Source: Mytilus californianus (Eukaryota; Mollusca; Bivalvia; Mytilida; Mytilidae). From it: DNA of 64,000 bases. The stretch's first letter is position 1. Every line of letters begins with the position of its first letter. The translations under genes were made by a program, and so were the position numbers. Location: the NCBI RefSeq assembly GCF_021869535.1, contig NW_026262690.1:86225995-86289994 (forward strand). The letters are read 5' to 3'. The notes beneath the pieces are model-generated. The model was given only the letters and a program-made list of their open reading frames with translations. It was not told where the DNA came from and ran no database searches. Positions 45,642 to 56,405 of this stretch are shown here, in pieces.

Positions 45642-45791
45642 CAGAGGCGGATTTAAGGGGGACAGGTTGCCAAGACCCCCTTTTATTGAGCACATATATT
45701 GTAAATGCATTTACTTTTATACATGTCCCGCTCCTACATTACCTAGTTTAGGGCCCCTGGCCTGCCTTTATAAAACCCAGGCTCCGCATCT
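45642..45791. mobile_element. Short palindromic MITE-like repeat, copy 2
   Basis: CAGAGGCGGATTTAAGGGGG begins it, and CCCAGGCTCCGCATCTG ends it in inverted sense. The centre has TTTAGGGCCCCTGGCCTGCC. Same family as 4911-5043. Confidence 0.6.
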
Positions 45792-45834
45792 GCGGCATCC
45801 ATGGTCCTACTACTTTGTCTTATATAGATCTATA

Positions 45835-45955
45835 CATCACAGAATTCGACTTATTACCGAATGTTTACTTCCCACCACATGGCATGTACGAGTAACACGA
45901 CGGGTGCCACCAGTTTAAATGTACTGCTTACCCTTCTTAAGCACCCGAGTTCACT
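45835..45955 (+). repeat. Penelope-like 3' fragment, opposite orientation
   Basis: CGACTTATTACCGAATG, CACGACGGGTGCCACC and CTGCTTACCCTTCTTAAGCA correspond, reversed, to the tail of the element at 53492 (GGTGCTCCGGAAGGGTAAGC, GTGGCACCCGTCGTG). It is a diverged solo remnant. Confidence 0.5.
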
Positions 45956-46567
45956 TCTTATTTGTCTGGTGTGTTCGAGATAGATATATAGATATCTGGA
46001 AAACTATCCGAAGTATACACCGTGAATTTGTTGTTAGACTGGAAATCCGCACTAAAAATAGTTTAGCCCCAACTTGAACATAAATCATTCGTGTCGCAAA
46101 TGTTATTAGCAAAAATAAAATATTTAGAATATACCAGGATTTTTGATATTCTCTCTAATTAATATTGCCTGATACACATATGTCTTCCGTGCCCTATCGT
46201 TAATTAAATATGTTGTTCGTATATTACTATTAAATCATGCTTCATATTGGTAAACATACCACTGCATTTTTTCTCCCTGATCTCATCCAATGTTACTACA
46301 TATTTTTGCACGCTAGAAACCTCCCACACGAATGACCAACATGAGGTGAGGGGGGAAATACCTGCTTTTTATTCTGAAGACGTAGTTGAATTCTAGTGAA
46401 TAATAAATTAAGGTGACAGTTTATATATAGAATGTGATAAAAATAAACACCCTCTATATAATTTTTTCCACTCCACCTGTTGACACAACTGTTAAATTAT
46501 CAGACAACCTTATAGCTGTTATCATGAAGCTGTTAATTACTTTTAGTAGTCCTTTATACGCGCATAC

Positions 46568-46815
46568 AGGGGCCTCGGTGACCGATTGTTCTAAGTAGTA
46601 TCACCAGCCTGTCAACACTGAGGTTGTGAGTTCGAATCCCGCACATGGCAGGTGCGCTCGACTCTTAATCTGAATTAACTAGGATTGTCAGTTTTCCTAC
46701 CGAAGGCCGGTGGTACTCTCCGGGCACTCCGGCTTCCTCCACCAGTAAAAACTGACTGCCTCGAAATAGCACAATAGTGTCGAAAGTTGCGTTTAACACC
46801 AATTAGCCAATCAAC
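46568..46815 (+). mobile_element. tRNA-derived SINE with Nin-type central domain
   Basis: The 5' part looks like a tRNA: GGCCTCGGTGACCGATTG (A-box region) and GAGGTTGTGAGTTCGAATCCC (B box GTTCGAATC). The conserved middle reads CGGTGGTACTCTCCGGGCAC, TCCGGCTTCCTCCACCAG, then AAAACTGACTGCC, and the tail has GTTGCGTTTAACACCAATTA with CAATCAACC. The middle is what I recall of the Nin-DC domain shared by SINEs of molluscs and other animals. It is about 250 bp, one copy in the window. Confidence 0.8.
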
Positions 46816-46864
46816 CAATATACGCGCATACTTATAGAACAAAGAATTGAGTATGTAGGAATGA

Positions 46865-46950
46865 CAGCTTGATTGATTAACTACCAGTGGCAAGTATGTA
46901 GGAATGACATCTTGATTGATTGTTGATTGGTTAACGTCCAGTGGCAAGTA
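46865..46950 (-). repeat. Two SINE-like tails, reverse
   Basis: TTGATTGATTAACTACCAGTGGCAAG is followed 50 bases on by TTGATTGATTGTTGATTGG, TTAACGTCCAGTGGCAAG. Both are reverse copies of the CCACTGGACGTTAA...CAATCAATC tail, so the tail end was duplicated or two copies landed side by side. Confidence 0.5.
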
Positions 46951-47649
46951 TGTTGGAATGAACAGGGTTTCGGTTTGCCTTGTTTGCTACCAGAGCCAAG
47001 CATCATTATTACATTTTCATTTAAAGAACCAAAGTGTTATTCAAAGAATGCTGATTATTTTCATATACGTTCATGCAAATATGTATTTTGTCCATGCTTT
47101 GCTAACAAGGACTAGATCCTTGTAAGCAAAGCGTGGACACATGAGCTTTTTTTTTTTTTTTTTTTTTTTTGCTGCGGGTAGATGTATTAATTTAGCGTTT
47201 TTTATGTTTTCCTCATATACGCTTGGGGCATGAACCACCCTCCCTTTTATTCCTTTATTTATATTTTCTCAAATATGTCAACTTGGTGTGCCTTATTGTG
47301 TGTGCATGGTTGTGCCCTCATTCATAAATCCTTACAATAACTGTGCTGCCTATATGCTTTCATCTCTTTCCGTTTTTAATATTAAAGAAAATATAATAAA
47401 TAATCATAAAAATAAAAGAAAGATAACGAAAAAGGGGGTCAATACCACAAAGCGCCTGTGGTTTTCCTAACATATTTCAAACTACAAATGGTAATTATCA
47501 TTCCTGTCCATATGCGTTTCCTTTAATCCTGATACAATTTTTATTATTCAAAGTCGCCCACGGTTCACACAGTGCACAAGTCAGCAAAACAAATTTTGAT
47601 GTTCTAATCACAACATTAAGGAAACCAACAAGTATGATTTAAGCAAAAT

Positions 47650-47985
47650 CGGAAATGAAAACGAATATGTTCCAATCGTCGTAACCATAGTCTTATCCTC
47701 CTTTTCTCTGAAAGTGACATACCGAATTAGACTTATCAGCAGGTTTGTACTTACATCATCAACACGACGGGTGCCACATGTGAAGCAGAAACTGCTTACT
47801 TTTCTAGAGCACATGACATCATACCCGTTTTCTGGTGTGGTTCGTGTTGCTCGGTCTTTAGTTTTCTATGTTGTGTTGTGTTGTGTTTTGTTTACTGTTT
47901 GTCTTTTGGTCTTTTTTTCTTTTTTTGTAATGTCGTTGTCAGTTTATTTTCGACTTATGAGTTTGAATGTCCCTTTGCAATATTT
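47650..47985 (+). repeat. Penelope-like 3' fragment, plus orientation
   Basis: It starts in the last codons of the reverse transcriptase region (ATGTTCCAATCGTCGTAACC, CATACCGAATTAGAC), then CACGACGGGTGCCACATG and the reversed tail with GTTCGTGTTGCTCGG, CTTTAGTTTTCTATGTTG and TTTGAATGTCCCTTTG. It corresponds to about 53500-53830 of the longer copy but lies in the opposite orientation. Confidence 0.65.
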
Positions 47986-48346
47986 CGCCTCTCTATTAAG
48001 TCCGTGTATATTCTGTAAAAATGAACAAACACACACACGCTTAATGGTCTATACATGTAATGATACATAGATTCTCTAAATGCTTTTTTTTCTTATGTGT
48101 ATAAAAAAGAAATTTTTCTATATTTTAAATAAAAGCATTTTAAGGGAACATATTACTTTTTTATCTATTAATAATGTATTGCTAATAACATTTTTTTTAT
48201 CATAAATACAAATATATTTTCTATTACAAGATTTGGTCATGTCTTACCAGGAAACAGTTAAAATTTGTTTGTTTACAATTTATATAAAAACAAGGAGATA
48301 TGATATGATTCCCAATGAGACAATTTCCCATCAAAATTAATAAAAA

Positions 48347-48511
48347 ATTCCCGAGGCACATAAATATAACGGGAATTGATTGTTTTCTTGCGCATGTGTA
48401 ATACATGTAAGTGTGGGCGTAGGAATTTTTGGCGCCAAAAATTAGGTTGTAAAGCGACGGTTTTATATAGTTAATTCTAGCCTGTACTTCGTACTGTGAA
48501 CATCATATTTT
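48347..48511 (+). repeat. Split direct repeat A1
   Basis: It begins ATTCCCGAGGCAC and contains CGGGAATTGATTGT, GGAATTTTTGGCGCCAAAAA and TTGTAAAGCGACGGTTTTAT, ending GAACATCATATTTT. A2 (50188-50354) is the same apart from a few changes. A1 lies directly before the gag-like reading frame and probably holds its promoter. Confidence 0.85.
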
Positions 48512-48529
48512 GTGAGTGCCGTTCACGCT

Positions 48530-49179
48530 ATGGATGACTTAGAAAATAATGTTAAGCGTATCGTTAGCGAAGAAGTAAATAGATCGCAGAATGAATTTTT
48601 ACCAAAGTTGGACATTTTATTTACTTCTTAATTTCAAGTATATGATCAACAACAGAAAGAACGTTCAGACGCACAGTTCAATCGTATTCATTATGATCTT
48701 TTATCAACAGACAGTTATAAATTCCAAAGGAAGAGTTGTGAAGATCAGTATAAGTTTAACCAGAAAGTGTCCGTTGCTTTGCAAGAAGCAGAAGCTGTTA
48801 TAGAGCCAAAAAATCCATCTTCCGCGAGGGCTAACAGAAGATATCTGAAGGCATTGAACTTTTGAATTATCGGCAAAAATTGGTAAAGATGGCAGATTCT
48901 TCAGGGTGGAAATTGGTGCAGGAGTATACTGCAAATCCTTTGGCGGATGAATCCGAGGACGATAGAAAGATATTTCGGGCACAAAACAGAGCTGCAAGGA
49001 AGATCAAAGCAGACAGAGTAAAGAGAAGATCCCGCGTTGACCCTTTTGTAAAACCAGCGAGTTCCAGTGGAAGTAGAGATCGACAGATGGTACCAAGGAA
49101 GCCTGGTGTGTGTTACAATTGTTACAAGCCTGGTCATTGGCAGAATGAGTGTCCTGAAAAGAAACGATCAAAGGAATAA
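48530..49179 (+). pseudogene. Gag-like protein with CCHC zinc knuckle (YR retroelement)
   Basis: The frame starts MDDLENNVKRIVSEE at 48530, 19 bases after A1. A TAA stops it at 48629-48631, but the same frame reads on to a TGA after LKALNF near 48864; the sequence then continues in another frame (MNYRQKLVKMADSSGWKLV). The acidic ADESEDDRKIFRAQNRAARK and the basic run before PASSSG precede CYNCYKPGHWQNEC, a CCHC nucleic-acid-binding knuckle, and a KKRSKE end. This is the usual layout of the ORF before the recombinase in molluscan DIRS-like elements. One stop and one frameshift make it a pseudogene. Confidence 0.75.
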
Positions 49180-49363
49180 AGCAAGAACAGTTTGAACGTG
49201 ACGCCGTGGTACACAGTGGAATTGACGAAACTCATCCTTTATACAGTTTGGTTGCCAGCTTATCTACACATTTATTGGAATCAAGAAGTGACAGTACTGT
49301 GAAAAATATTACTTTGGTTTTTTAAAGTGGGAAAAATTTGTTACTAAACATTGCTTAATTTCA

Positions 49364-50054
49364 ATGCCTGCCTCGCCTATACATGTTGCTTTGTATTTGT
49401 CTAATTTGTTAGATTCCGGATCTACTTACAGTACAGTATCGTTTGCTGTTTACTCAATTAAGTGGGCACATGAAATGTGTGGTCAAATTGACCCTACAAA
49501 TAATTCCTTTGTTGAAAGTTTAGTTGAATCAGCTAAAAGAATTGCTAAACCTGTTGTAAATAAGAAAGATCCAGTCACTACTGATATCTTAATTCGGTTA
49601 TGTTCTATGTTTCAATTTTCTACAGATTTATTGGTGTTTAGGGATCTGTTGATGACTTTGCTAGGTTTCAGTGGTTTTTTTACGTTTTAACGAGTTAAGT
49701 CAGCTAAGATGTAACGATATTATTGTAAAAGATGATCATTTAGTTATTAAAATTAGGAGGAGTAAGACTGATCAATACAGATCAGGTGACGAGATTTTAA
49801 TCTGAAAGGGCATACTTTGGCTTGTCCTTGTGCTATGTTTTTTTAGATATGTTAGTTTAGCCGAATTAGCTTTAGATAGTGATATGTTTTTATTTCGACC
49901 ATTATACAGAAGTAAGAAAAAATGTGCTTTAATTAGTATTAACAAACCTATTAGTTACACTACTGCTAGGGAGTGCGTTAATAAGAGATTAAAACTAGTT
50001 GCACCTGAATTGAATCTTGGGTTGCATTCGCTTAGGTCTGGTGGTGCCTTGTAG
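49364..50054 (+). pseudogene. Tyrosine recombinase (YR) of the retroelement, truncated
   Basis: Three frames make up the gene. 49364-49690 has the N-terminal part (TYSTVSFAVYSIKWAHEMCG, KRIAKPVVNKKDPVTTDIL). The next frame carries the catalytic Arg region LRFNELSQLRCNDI and RRSKTDQYRSGDE, ending in a stop near 49803. 49830-50054 has SDMFLFRPLYRSKKK and the HxxR box in LHSLRSGGAL. A stop falls at once after that box, so the second half of the catalytic domain, with the His/Trp and the Tyr nucleophile, is missing. It would normally integrate a circular DNA copy without target duplication. This copy cannot. Confidence 0.75.
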
Positions 50055-50094
50055 TTTATCTAGTTTCATATTTTTCTATCTTTGTTGCTCTATG

Positions 50095-50181
50095 CAGTAC
50101 ACGAGCTAGTCAACAAACATTAGTTTGTGTTGTGTTTTTCTTTAAATAGTTGAGTTTAAATGTATTTAGTGGAAAGAAGAC
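50095..50181 (+). repeat. Split direct repeat B1
   Basis: CAGTACACGAGCTAGTCAAC starts it and GTGGAAAGAAGAC ends it. B2 at 50788-50874 differs at one base (ACATTAG versus ACATAAG). B1 is 6 bases from A2, as expected for split direct repeats. Confidence 0.85.
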
Positions 50182-50187
50182 TAAAAC

Positions 50188-50354
50188 ATTCCCGAGGCAC
50201 ATAAGTATAACGGGAATTGATTGTCTTCTTGCGCATGTGTAATACATGTAAGTGTGGGCGTAGGAATTTTTGGCGCCAAAAAATTAGGTTGTAAAGCGAC
50301 GGTTTTATATAGTTAATTCTAGCCTATACTTCGTACTGTGAACATCATATTTTT
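50188..50354 (+). repeat. Split direct repeat A2
   Basis: This is a near-identical copy of A1, with an extra A in the CCAAAAAA run and AAGTATAACGGG for AAATATAACGGG. It lies downstream of the genes and is followed by a 430-bp non-coding spacer. Confidence 0.85.
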
Positions 50355-50787
50355 TAAGGGTTTTTTAAGGAAAAAAGATATGCACAATTTTGTATTTTGA
50401 TAAATATATTGATTTTTATATAGGTGGAATGGCTATACACACGTTATCGTATCTCGACTTTTGTACCAAATATTTTATAGCCGCCGAGTCCTAATGACTT
50501 AATTTCTTTTCTATTTTCAATATTTACAAACAAAATTATGTTTTCTTTTTCTCATTTGACAAGTGAGGTCCAACACTTAGACAAAAGGCATTGACAAAAG
50601 GACACAGGTTTCCCAAATGTGTTTTTCATGATCGGCCACGGAACATTCAGTTATTCAGTTATTCAAATACAAAGGGTTAACATGAGTTTATTTTTCTTGA
50701 ACAATTAAGATATTGTATTCACATTGTATGGTGTATAATATGTTTATATTAATCATTTGTCTTATTAATTCGGCAGCTCACAATTTG

Positions 50788-50874
50788 CAGTACACGAGCT
50801 AGTCAACAAACATAAGTTTGTGTTGTGTTTTTCTTTAAATAGTTGAGTTTAAATGTATTTAGTGGAAAGAAGAC
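50788..50874 (+). repeat. Split direct repeat B2
   Basis: The second copy of B; it marks the right end of the element. Sequence beyond it (AATGAAGTGAATG) has no match to sequence after B1. Confidence 0.85.
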
Positions 50875-50879
50875 AATGA

Positions 50880-53490
50880 AGTGAATGTAAACAGTTATAG
50901 GCAACTTTACGGCCTTCAACGTAAGAAAAATCCATTTTACATCATTTAAAAACATGGTCACACTCGAAAAAAACTAGATAAATCCACTTGAAAATACACG
51001 AATTACGCAGGACACTCACCTGCCTTTTTTTCAAATATAATAAAAAAATTGACATATTTCTTTCGATTTTTAAAAATGTCTTTCGTTTAGATTTTGGTTT
51101 GATACTTGCATGCTTTATAATGCTGTATTCAACCCTTAATCTTGGGGGAGAGGCAAAGAAAATCCATGTTTTCAACTCATAGAAAACCCCTTACTCTCCA
51201 TTTCTAAGTGCATTACTTGAAGATTTCACACAGAAAGAGATGAGAAGACAGTATATCAATCACTGCTAATCATTTAACGAACAGTTTGGTATGTTTTAAA
51301 GACAGAAGATATAATTAAGATATGTGAAGGGATGAAAACATTCTGGTATGTCAATATTGACGTCTTCAGTAATAACATTTTGTTTTCATGACTTGAATCG
51401 AAGAATGATGTTAATTGCAGCATTGATACTTAGTATTAATCAACGATAAGAAAATTTTTAACACGGACTTGACAGGTACGAAATTAGTTAATGGTCGGTA
51501 ATAGAGCCTTTCTAAATGGCTTTTACCACAACAGCGACTTGATGATAATGCCACCAAACAATATTTATTTTTCTCACTTTGACAGAAACTGTAAGTTAAG
51601 AAAACAAATTCTTACTGCTGTCGTATTTTTTAAAACCGGTAGAATAAAAAAACTATCATTCACAAGGCTTTTTAAACATTGACATGGATTTTAATGACGT
51701 GTTTTGTTTTACTTGAAGACGTCGGCAGAAATCATTCGGGAAAAAGTTTAAAATCTAATAATAACATTTCGGAGCTAACCACGCTGTATGCATGCATGTT
51801 AAGAAAAGTTGTTTAACTTTTTAAGTGTTTAAGGGTATAACTTATTTATTGTTATTCCATATTTTTTTCTGATCCTCAAACTGCATGAAATATTTGCCAC
51901 TGAACATAAGCAAATCAACTATAAATCAATTTTTGTTCACAATTTTAATCAAAGTGAAACCTGCAATATTTGGTGTGTTTGGAGGATTTTTTAAATGAAT
52001 TTTCTTTATAGAAACATCTGAAGCCAAGAATTTACATAAAATGCTTGTTACATAAACTGATTATTCCTGGATACGAAAAAAAAACGACATTATTATAAAA
52101 GCATAACTTATATATATTTTGAAGTAAGTACGCCCCATTAGTTATTTATTTTATTTTGGATTATCTTATTTAATCTAATATGATATCATATGCATAAAGA
52201 TAGTGTAATAAAAACTCAAGTGAATTTGTAATGAAGAAAAGCGAAAAACTGTTTGTTAACACTCCTGCTATCAAAGCAAAATCATTAATATACTAGTTAG
52301 TTCCTCCAAATAATTGCATATTATTGAAAACAGTCTAATTAGTAGTGCTGTTTTATACCTTATCAACATGAAAACCAGCACCCGATTTTGAACTAAAATA
52401 TTGAAATAGCAACTATTTTTTTAAGGCAAAAATATAAAAAAAATACTTGTGTTTAAGAATTCCATTCTTACAATATTTTGTATGTCTCAAAATTCGTACC
52501 CTATTGTTTTCATTGACACTTTTGGTAGTGTTCTATTGAAAAATTGCAGGTATTCCTCGCATACTTTTGGTAAAAGATTGAACAAAAAAAAAACCTATGT
52601 TTTTCTAAATGGAGGAAACAGTAAGCATACATAATCAGGGAAATATTTTTCACTTATTTCTGATTTCTTCAGAAAATTCTAACTCCACTTGTTTATGATG
52701 ACCAAGACATTGAGTGTTGTCTAACAAAAGTTTCGGTCTTGGCCAAACATAATGAGGGTCGTTTCTCCGAAAGAACTTACGTATTCGAAAATAGAAAAAA
52801 AACATAATTTTCTCACAGAAAAAAAACATAAACAAGGATTTTACGGTTATTATCGTTGTCAGTTGTTCAGTGCAAACAATATAACCTTTTTTGAGCGACC
52901 CAAGGAATCAAAATATCTTTTGGTAATTAACAGATCGAATATGTAATAGCAAGATAACTGATGTTCAAAGTGAATTGGAGAACGAATGTAAATGATAGAT
53001 TCTTGTTAAGTAGTTTTTATTCTGGTATGTTAAAACCTTATATTGTTCTCACTTAAATAACAAGCATATTGAAATTAAAGAAAAAAGATTATTCTCGATC
53101 AACAAATATTTTTTGATACAAGTCCCATTTTATAACCTATATATGGAGATGTGTCAATAGGTGGAATGAAAATAATGCAGTTTTGTTATATAAAATTTGA
53201 ATTCATGCACTTCAATGCAACAGTTCATTGTTTTTGGTTTTTAGTTTGTTTGTTTGATTTTTGTTTGTTTGTTTGTTTGTTTGTTTTTTTTTTTTCTTCT
53301 TCTTTTAATTAATTAATTTATATTCACGGGTGATAAACTATTATCTACTGATCATTGTTGTATCCTGCTTGTCTTCTTTTACCAAGTATGAAATTAAACG
53401 GTAGTTTTTTCTTACATGTTTTTATGTCACAAATGAGTGTGTCTTTAGCTACTTTTCTCTCGGGAATGTTATTTCTAAATTCTATAACAC
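50880..53490. other. No recognisable gene
   Basis: Contains a SINE-like tail remnant at about 51870-51930 (ACTGCATGAAATATTTGCCAC, TGAACATAAGC) and a TTTG-repeat at 53226-53290. Open frames are short and without domains. Confidence 0.45.
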
Positions 53491-53793
53491 TTAAAAGAGG
53501 GACGAAAGATACCAGAGGGACAGTCAAACTCATAGATCGAAAACAAACTGACAACGTCATGGCCAAAAATAAAAAGACAAACAGACAAATAATAGTACAG
53601 ATGACACAACATAGAAAACTAAAGACTAAGCAACACGAACCCCACCAAAAACTGGGGGTGATATCAGGTGCTCCGGAAGGGTAAGCAGATCCTACTCCAC
53701 ATGTGGCACCCGTCGTGTTGCTTATGTTATTACAAATCCGGTAAATAGTCTAATTCGGTAAGTCACATTCGTGAAAAGGGAAGGGTATTGTAG

Positions 53794-55472
53794 TTACGAC
53801 ATAAGGAACATATCCGATATCATCTGTGAAACGGTTATTCCATAACGGTCAACCAACTCGTGATGGCGTCCGTAAAATTTACGAAGGGATGACTTCAACT
53901 TCACCATTTGGAACTCTTGGTTTAATAGCTTCCTTGTGAGCAGCAATCCTCTATCAAGGAAATCATGATAGGAAACACAAGCCCGGGAATATCGTATCAA
54001 TTGGGAGATATATACTCCGTATGCAGGCGCTGCTGGAATGTTGCTACATAGAAATGGAAAGTTCACAATTGGGAAGCTGAAATCATCTCTTTTGTCGTAA
54101 AGTTATGTTTTCAACCGACCCTCATTGTCAATTTCTAGATGTAAGTCAAGATATGAGGCAGACCTAACTGTATCTGTAGTATCCTTTATCTCTAGTTCGA
54201 TGGGATAGATTCGTTCAACATAGTCACCAAATTTTGTATTATTTAGTGAGAGAACATCATCTATATAGCGGAACGTAGAGTTAAAGGATATTGCTAACTT
54301 CTTATCTCTCTTCCTAAGAAGCTCCTGTATGAAGTTAGCCTCATAACAATAAAGAAACAAGTCGGCAAGAAGAGGGGCACAATTGGTTCCCATTGGAATT
54401 CCGACAGTCTGTTGAAAAACACGTCCTAGATTGTATGTACTCTAAAAGATCTTTGGAATTTTTTAGTATCCACATCTGATTCACGCCACCTCTAGAATAG
54501 GCAGTTTCACAATAACTTTGGAGCCCGGCTTTGATTGCTGATAAAATAGATGTTAATAATTTAGAAAGAGGTTTCATGGAGCACTTGGAAGACCCAGCAA
54601 TATACCGTTGTTTGTAAGGACACTTATGTAGTTTAGGTATCCAATACAGTGATGGAAGATCCAGTTCTTCGTCTTTGGTTGAAATTCCAAAGGAACATAG
54701 AACAGACCTATGATTATCTAGGATTTCCTCTTTGGTAAGTGTCGTGAGGGTATATGTTGAGTTTCCAAGTGAATTGTCAATACCTAATTCATTTATCAAG
54801 CAGTTTATGTAATGATATTTACACACAAAAACGATGTTGTTTGGGGCTTTATCTGCGGGGACAACAACATATTTGTCATGGAGGTAGGACAAGTGTTTTG
54901 CAACATTTGGGTCTTTAAAAATTGATGTAGCGTGGGTATTGATATGCCCATTTAGTTTCTTAATTCGGATTTGTATCAACGACCTCACAGCCTTAATCCA
55001 TTCGGAAAGAGTATCTACGTCTTCTTTCTCGCGTTTAGCCCATTGCCTGGCATAATCCTCGACTGAATCCATCAGTATTTTGAAGTTGTATTTCAAATTG
55101 ATGGATTTAGGCTCACGATATTTCGGACCTTTGGATAACAAATTTCGCAGGGAAGTGTTATTGACAATGTTGCGGTCTCCGGTAATAACGTGGCCAGCCG
55201 GATTATATGTGAATTGGGAACTAGCACAGGTGCAATCAGGAGGTTTAGACTTGAAGTCGTCAATGTTGAGATCATGCAAAACGTGTTTGTAATTGAAAAT
55301 TTTAGTTGCAATTGGTTTGGTATAGGTATAAGAAATTATTGGTACAGACTGATCTTTAAAATAAGGAGGTATTTTCGACTGAACTAATTAATGATGAAGG
55401 ATATTGCCTAAGTTGACGCCATCGAGACCTTTGTTGGCAAAGGAAAGTTTAAGAAAAGATCTTTTCTCTTTT
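53794..55472 (-). pseudogene. Penelope-like reverse transcriptase, broken
   Basis: On the minus strand a linker (KEKRSFLKLSFANKGLDG, a TAA near 55387, then PPYFKDQSVPIISYTYTKP) leads to the open part 55279-54341. That part has DKAPNNIVFVCKYHYINCL and LYWIPKLHKCPYKQRYIAGS (the conserved N-terminal RT motifs) and runs to LKNSKDLLEYIQS. There the sequence jumps directly to a FQQTVGIPMG block in another frame; the stretch that should carry the first catalytic Asp is missing. 54393-54103 has MGTNCAPLLADLFLYCYE and the catalytic FRYIDDVLSLNN. After a TAA at 54103-54105 the same frame continues through YDKRDD to 54066-53794, the thumb (YGVYISQLIRYSRAC, LRKFYGRHHELVDRYGI). With the deletion it cannot polymerise. 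Confidence 0.85.
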
Positions 55473-56405
55473 TCATCTTTTCCAATGCGAACTGGTTTGA
55501 AAAGTCTGTGACTTGCAATATCCGAAATAATAGCTGTAAGTTTGTATTGGTTTGAATGAAGGGTTTGTAACAGTGGTTTCCAAACATAAATTGAACAGAG
55601 AATGAAGTTTTGAAAGGGGTAATGAATACAGTTTCGTGCGAATGTGATGAATACCTAACGGCTTTTGTATAAATGGCAGCAAGTCATTAATAGAGACATC
55701 ATGCAAAGTAAGTGATGTATAATGACGATGACCATGACTGCGTCTACGTCGAGGAGTAGACTTGAAAATATTCATCACATTCACCGAGCTACAGGAAGGA
55801 CTAGATAGAATACCTATACCATCAATTTTGTCATTGCAACCATATGGTGTCGCAGTTCCCAATTGTCGAATCCAGTAGTCCTCTTTTTGTCTACGGAGAG
55901 GCGTTCCAAGTTGAGGATTGTTAGTCTTGTGGTATATTTTTTTGATTATACGTACTGTCATAGAAACGATGGAATGATCAGGCTGATTAAAATGCTGGTA
56001 CAGAATGTCGTTTGCATTGAGGTTGATATCTGATCTATGGCCGCACATACGTTTGTTTAGCCTTCCTTTCGTTTCACCGACGTAAACCAATCCACAAAGG
56101 TTACACTCTAATCCGTAGACGACATTTGTAGATTTACAATTCAGATCATCGTAACTTCTAGTAAAGTAAGACTTTTTAGTTAAATTGCTAGTGAATTGAG
56201 CGTCTGTTATTAAAATTTCACAAGTTTTGCAGCCATTAGTTCCACATTTCGAAATGAGACAGTGTTGTTCAGAGTCATCAAAATCCATGGTGACGTCTGT
56301 TTCGGATGCATCCACCCTGGAAATATATGCATGTGTACGCATTTTTCTTGTAAGGGTTGTTACTTTCAGTAGTACATGTGTATGGAGTGTCGTTCGTGGG
56401 AACAT
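55473..56405 (-). CDS. GIY-YIG endonuclease region of the Penelope-like element
   Basis: This is an open 310-residue frame. A Cys cluster (C49, C54, C59, C62: CLISKCGTNGCKTC) precedes the GIY-YIG core at about 95-112 (VVYGLECNLCGLVYVGET), followed by R119 and HR at 123-124. The region LGTPLRRQKEDYWIRQLGT completes the nuclease domain, and a basic RRRRSHGHRHY follows near 215. The last residues (after about 290) are in a shifted frame; the true protein would run into the reverse transcriptase. Endonucleases of this type nick target DNA so that the RT can prime. The start at MFPRTT is the first Met of the frame and may not be the true start. It is intact up to the shift. Confidence 0.8.
   Translation of the reverse strand: MFPRTTLHTHVLLKVTTLTRKMRTHAYISRVDASETDVTMDFDDSEQHCLISKCGTNGCKTCEILITDAQFTSNLTKKSYFTRSYDDLNCKSTNVVYGLECNLCGLVYVGETKGRLNKRMCGHRSDINLNANDILYQHFNQPDHSIVSMTVRIIKKIYHKTNNPQLGTPLRRQKEDYWIRQLGTATPYGCNDKIDGIGILSSPSCSSVNVMNIFKSTPRRRRSHGHRHYTSLTLHDVSINDLLPFIQKPLGIHHIRTKLYSLPLSKLHSLFNLCLETTVTNPSFKPIQTYSYYFGYCKSQTFQTSSHWKR

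Larger units (their letters stand above)
48347..50874 (+). mobile_element. Tyrosine-recombinase retroelement with split direct repeats
   Basis: Two pairs of direct repeats interlock: A1 48347-48511 with A2 50188-50354 (about 165-167 bp, nearly identical), and B1 50095-50181 with B2 50788-50874 (87 bp, one mismatch). The order A1 - genes - B1 - A2 - B2 is that of PAT/Ngaro-type members of the DIRS order. Between A1 and B1 lie a gag-like gene with a zinc knuckle and a tyrosine recombinase, both broken. No reverse transcriptase or RNase H is visible in the 1.6 kb available, so this is a non-autonomous or deleted form. A 430-bp spacer separates A2 from B2. Confidence 0.8.

Noticed and set aside
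46568..46640. A functional tRNA gene
   Set aside because: The A and B boxes are followed by a SINE central domain rather than a tRNA acceptor stem and terminator.
47714..48070. 118-residue hydrophobic open frame on the plus strand
   Set aside because: It is the reversed 3' tail of the Penelope-like family read by chance.
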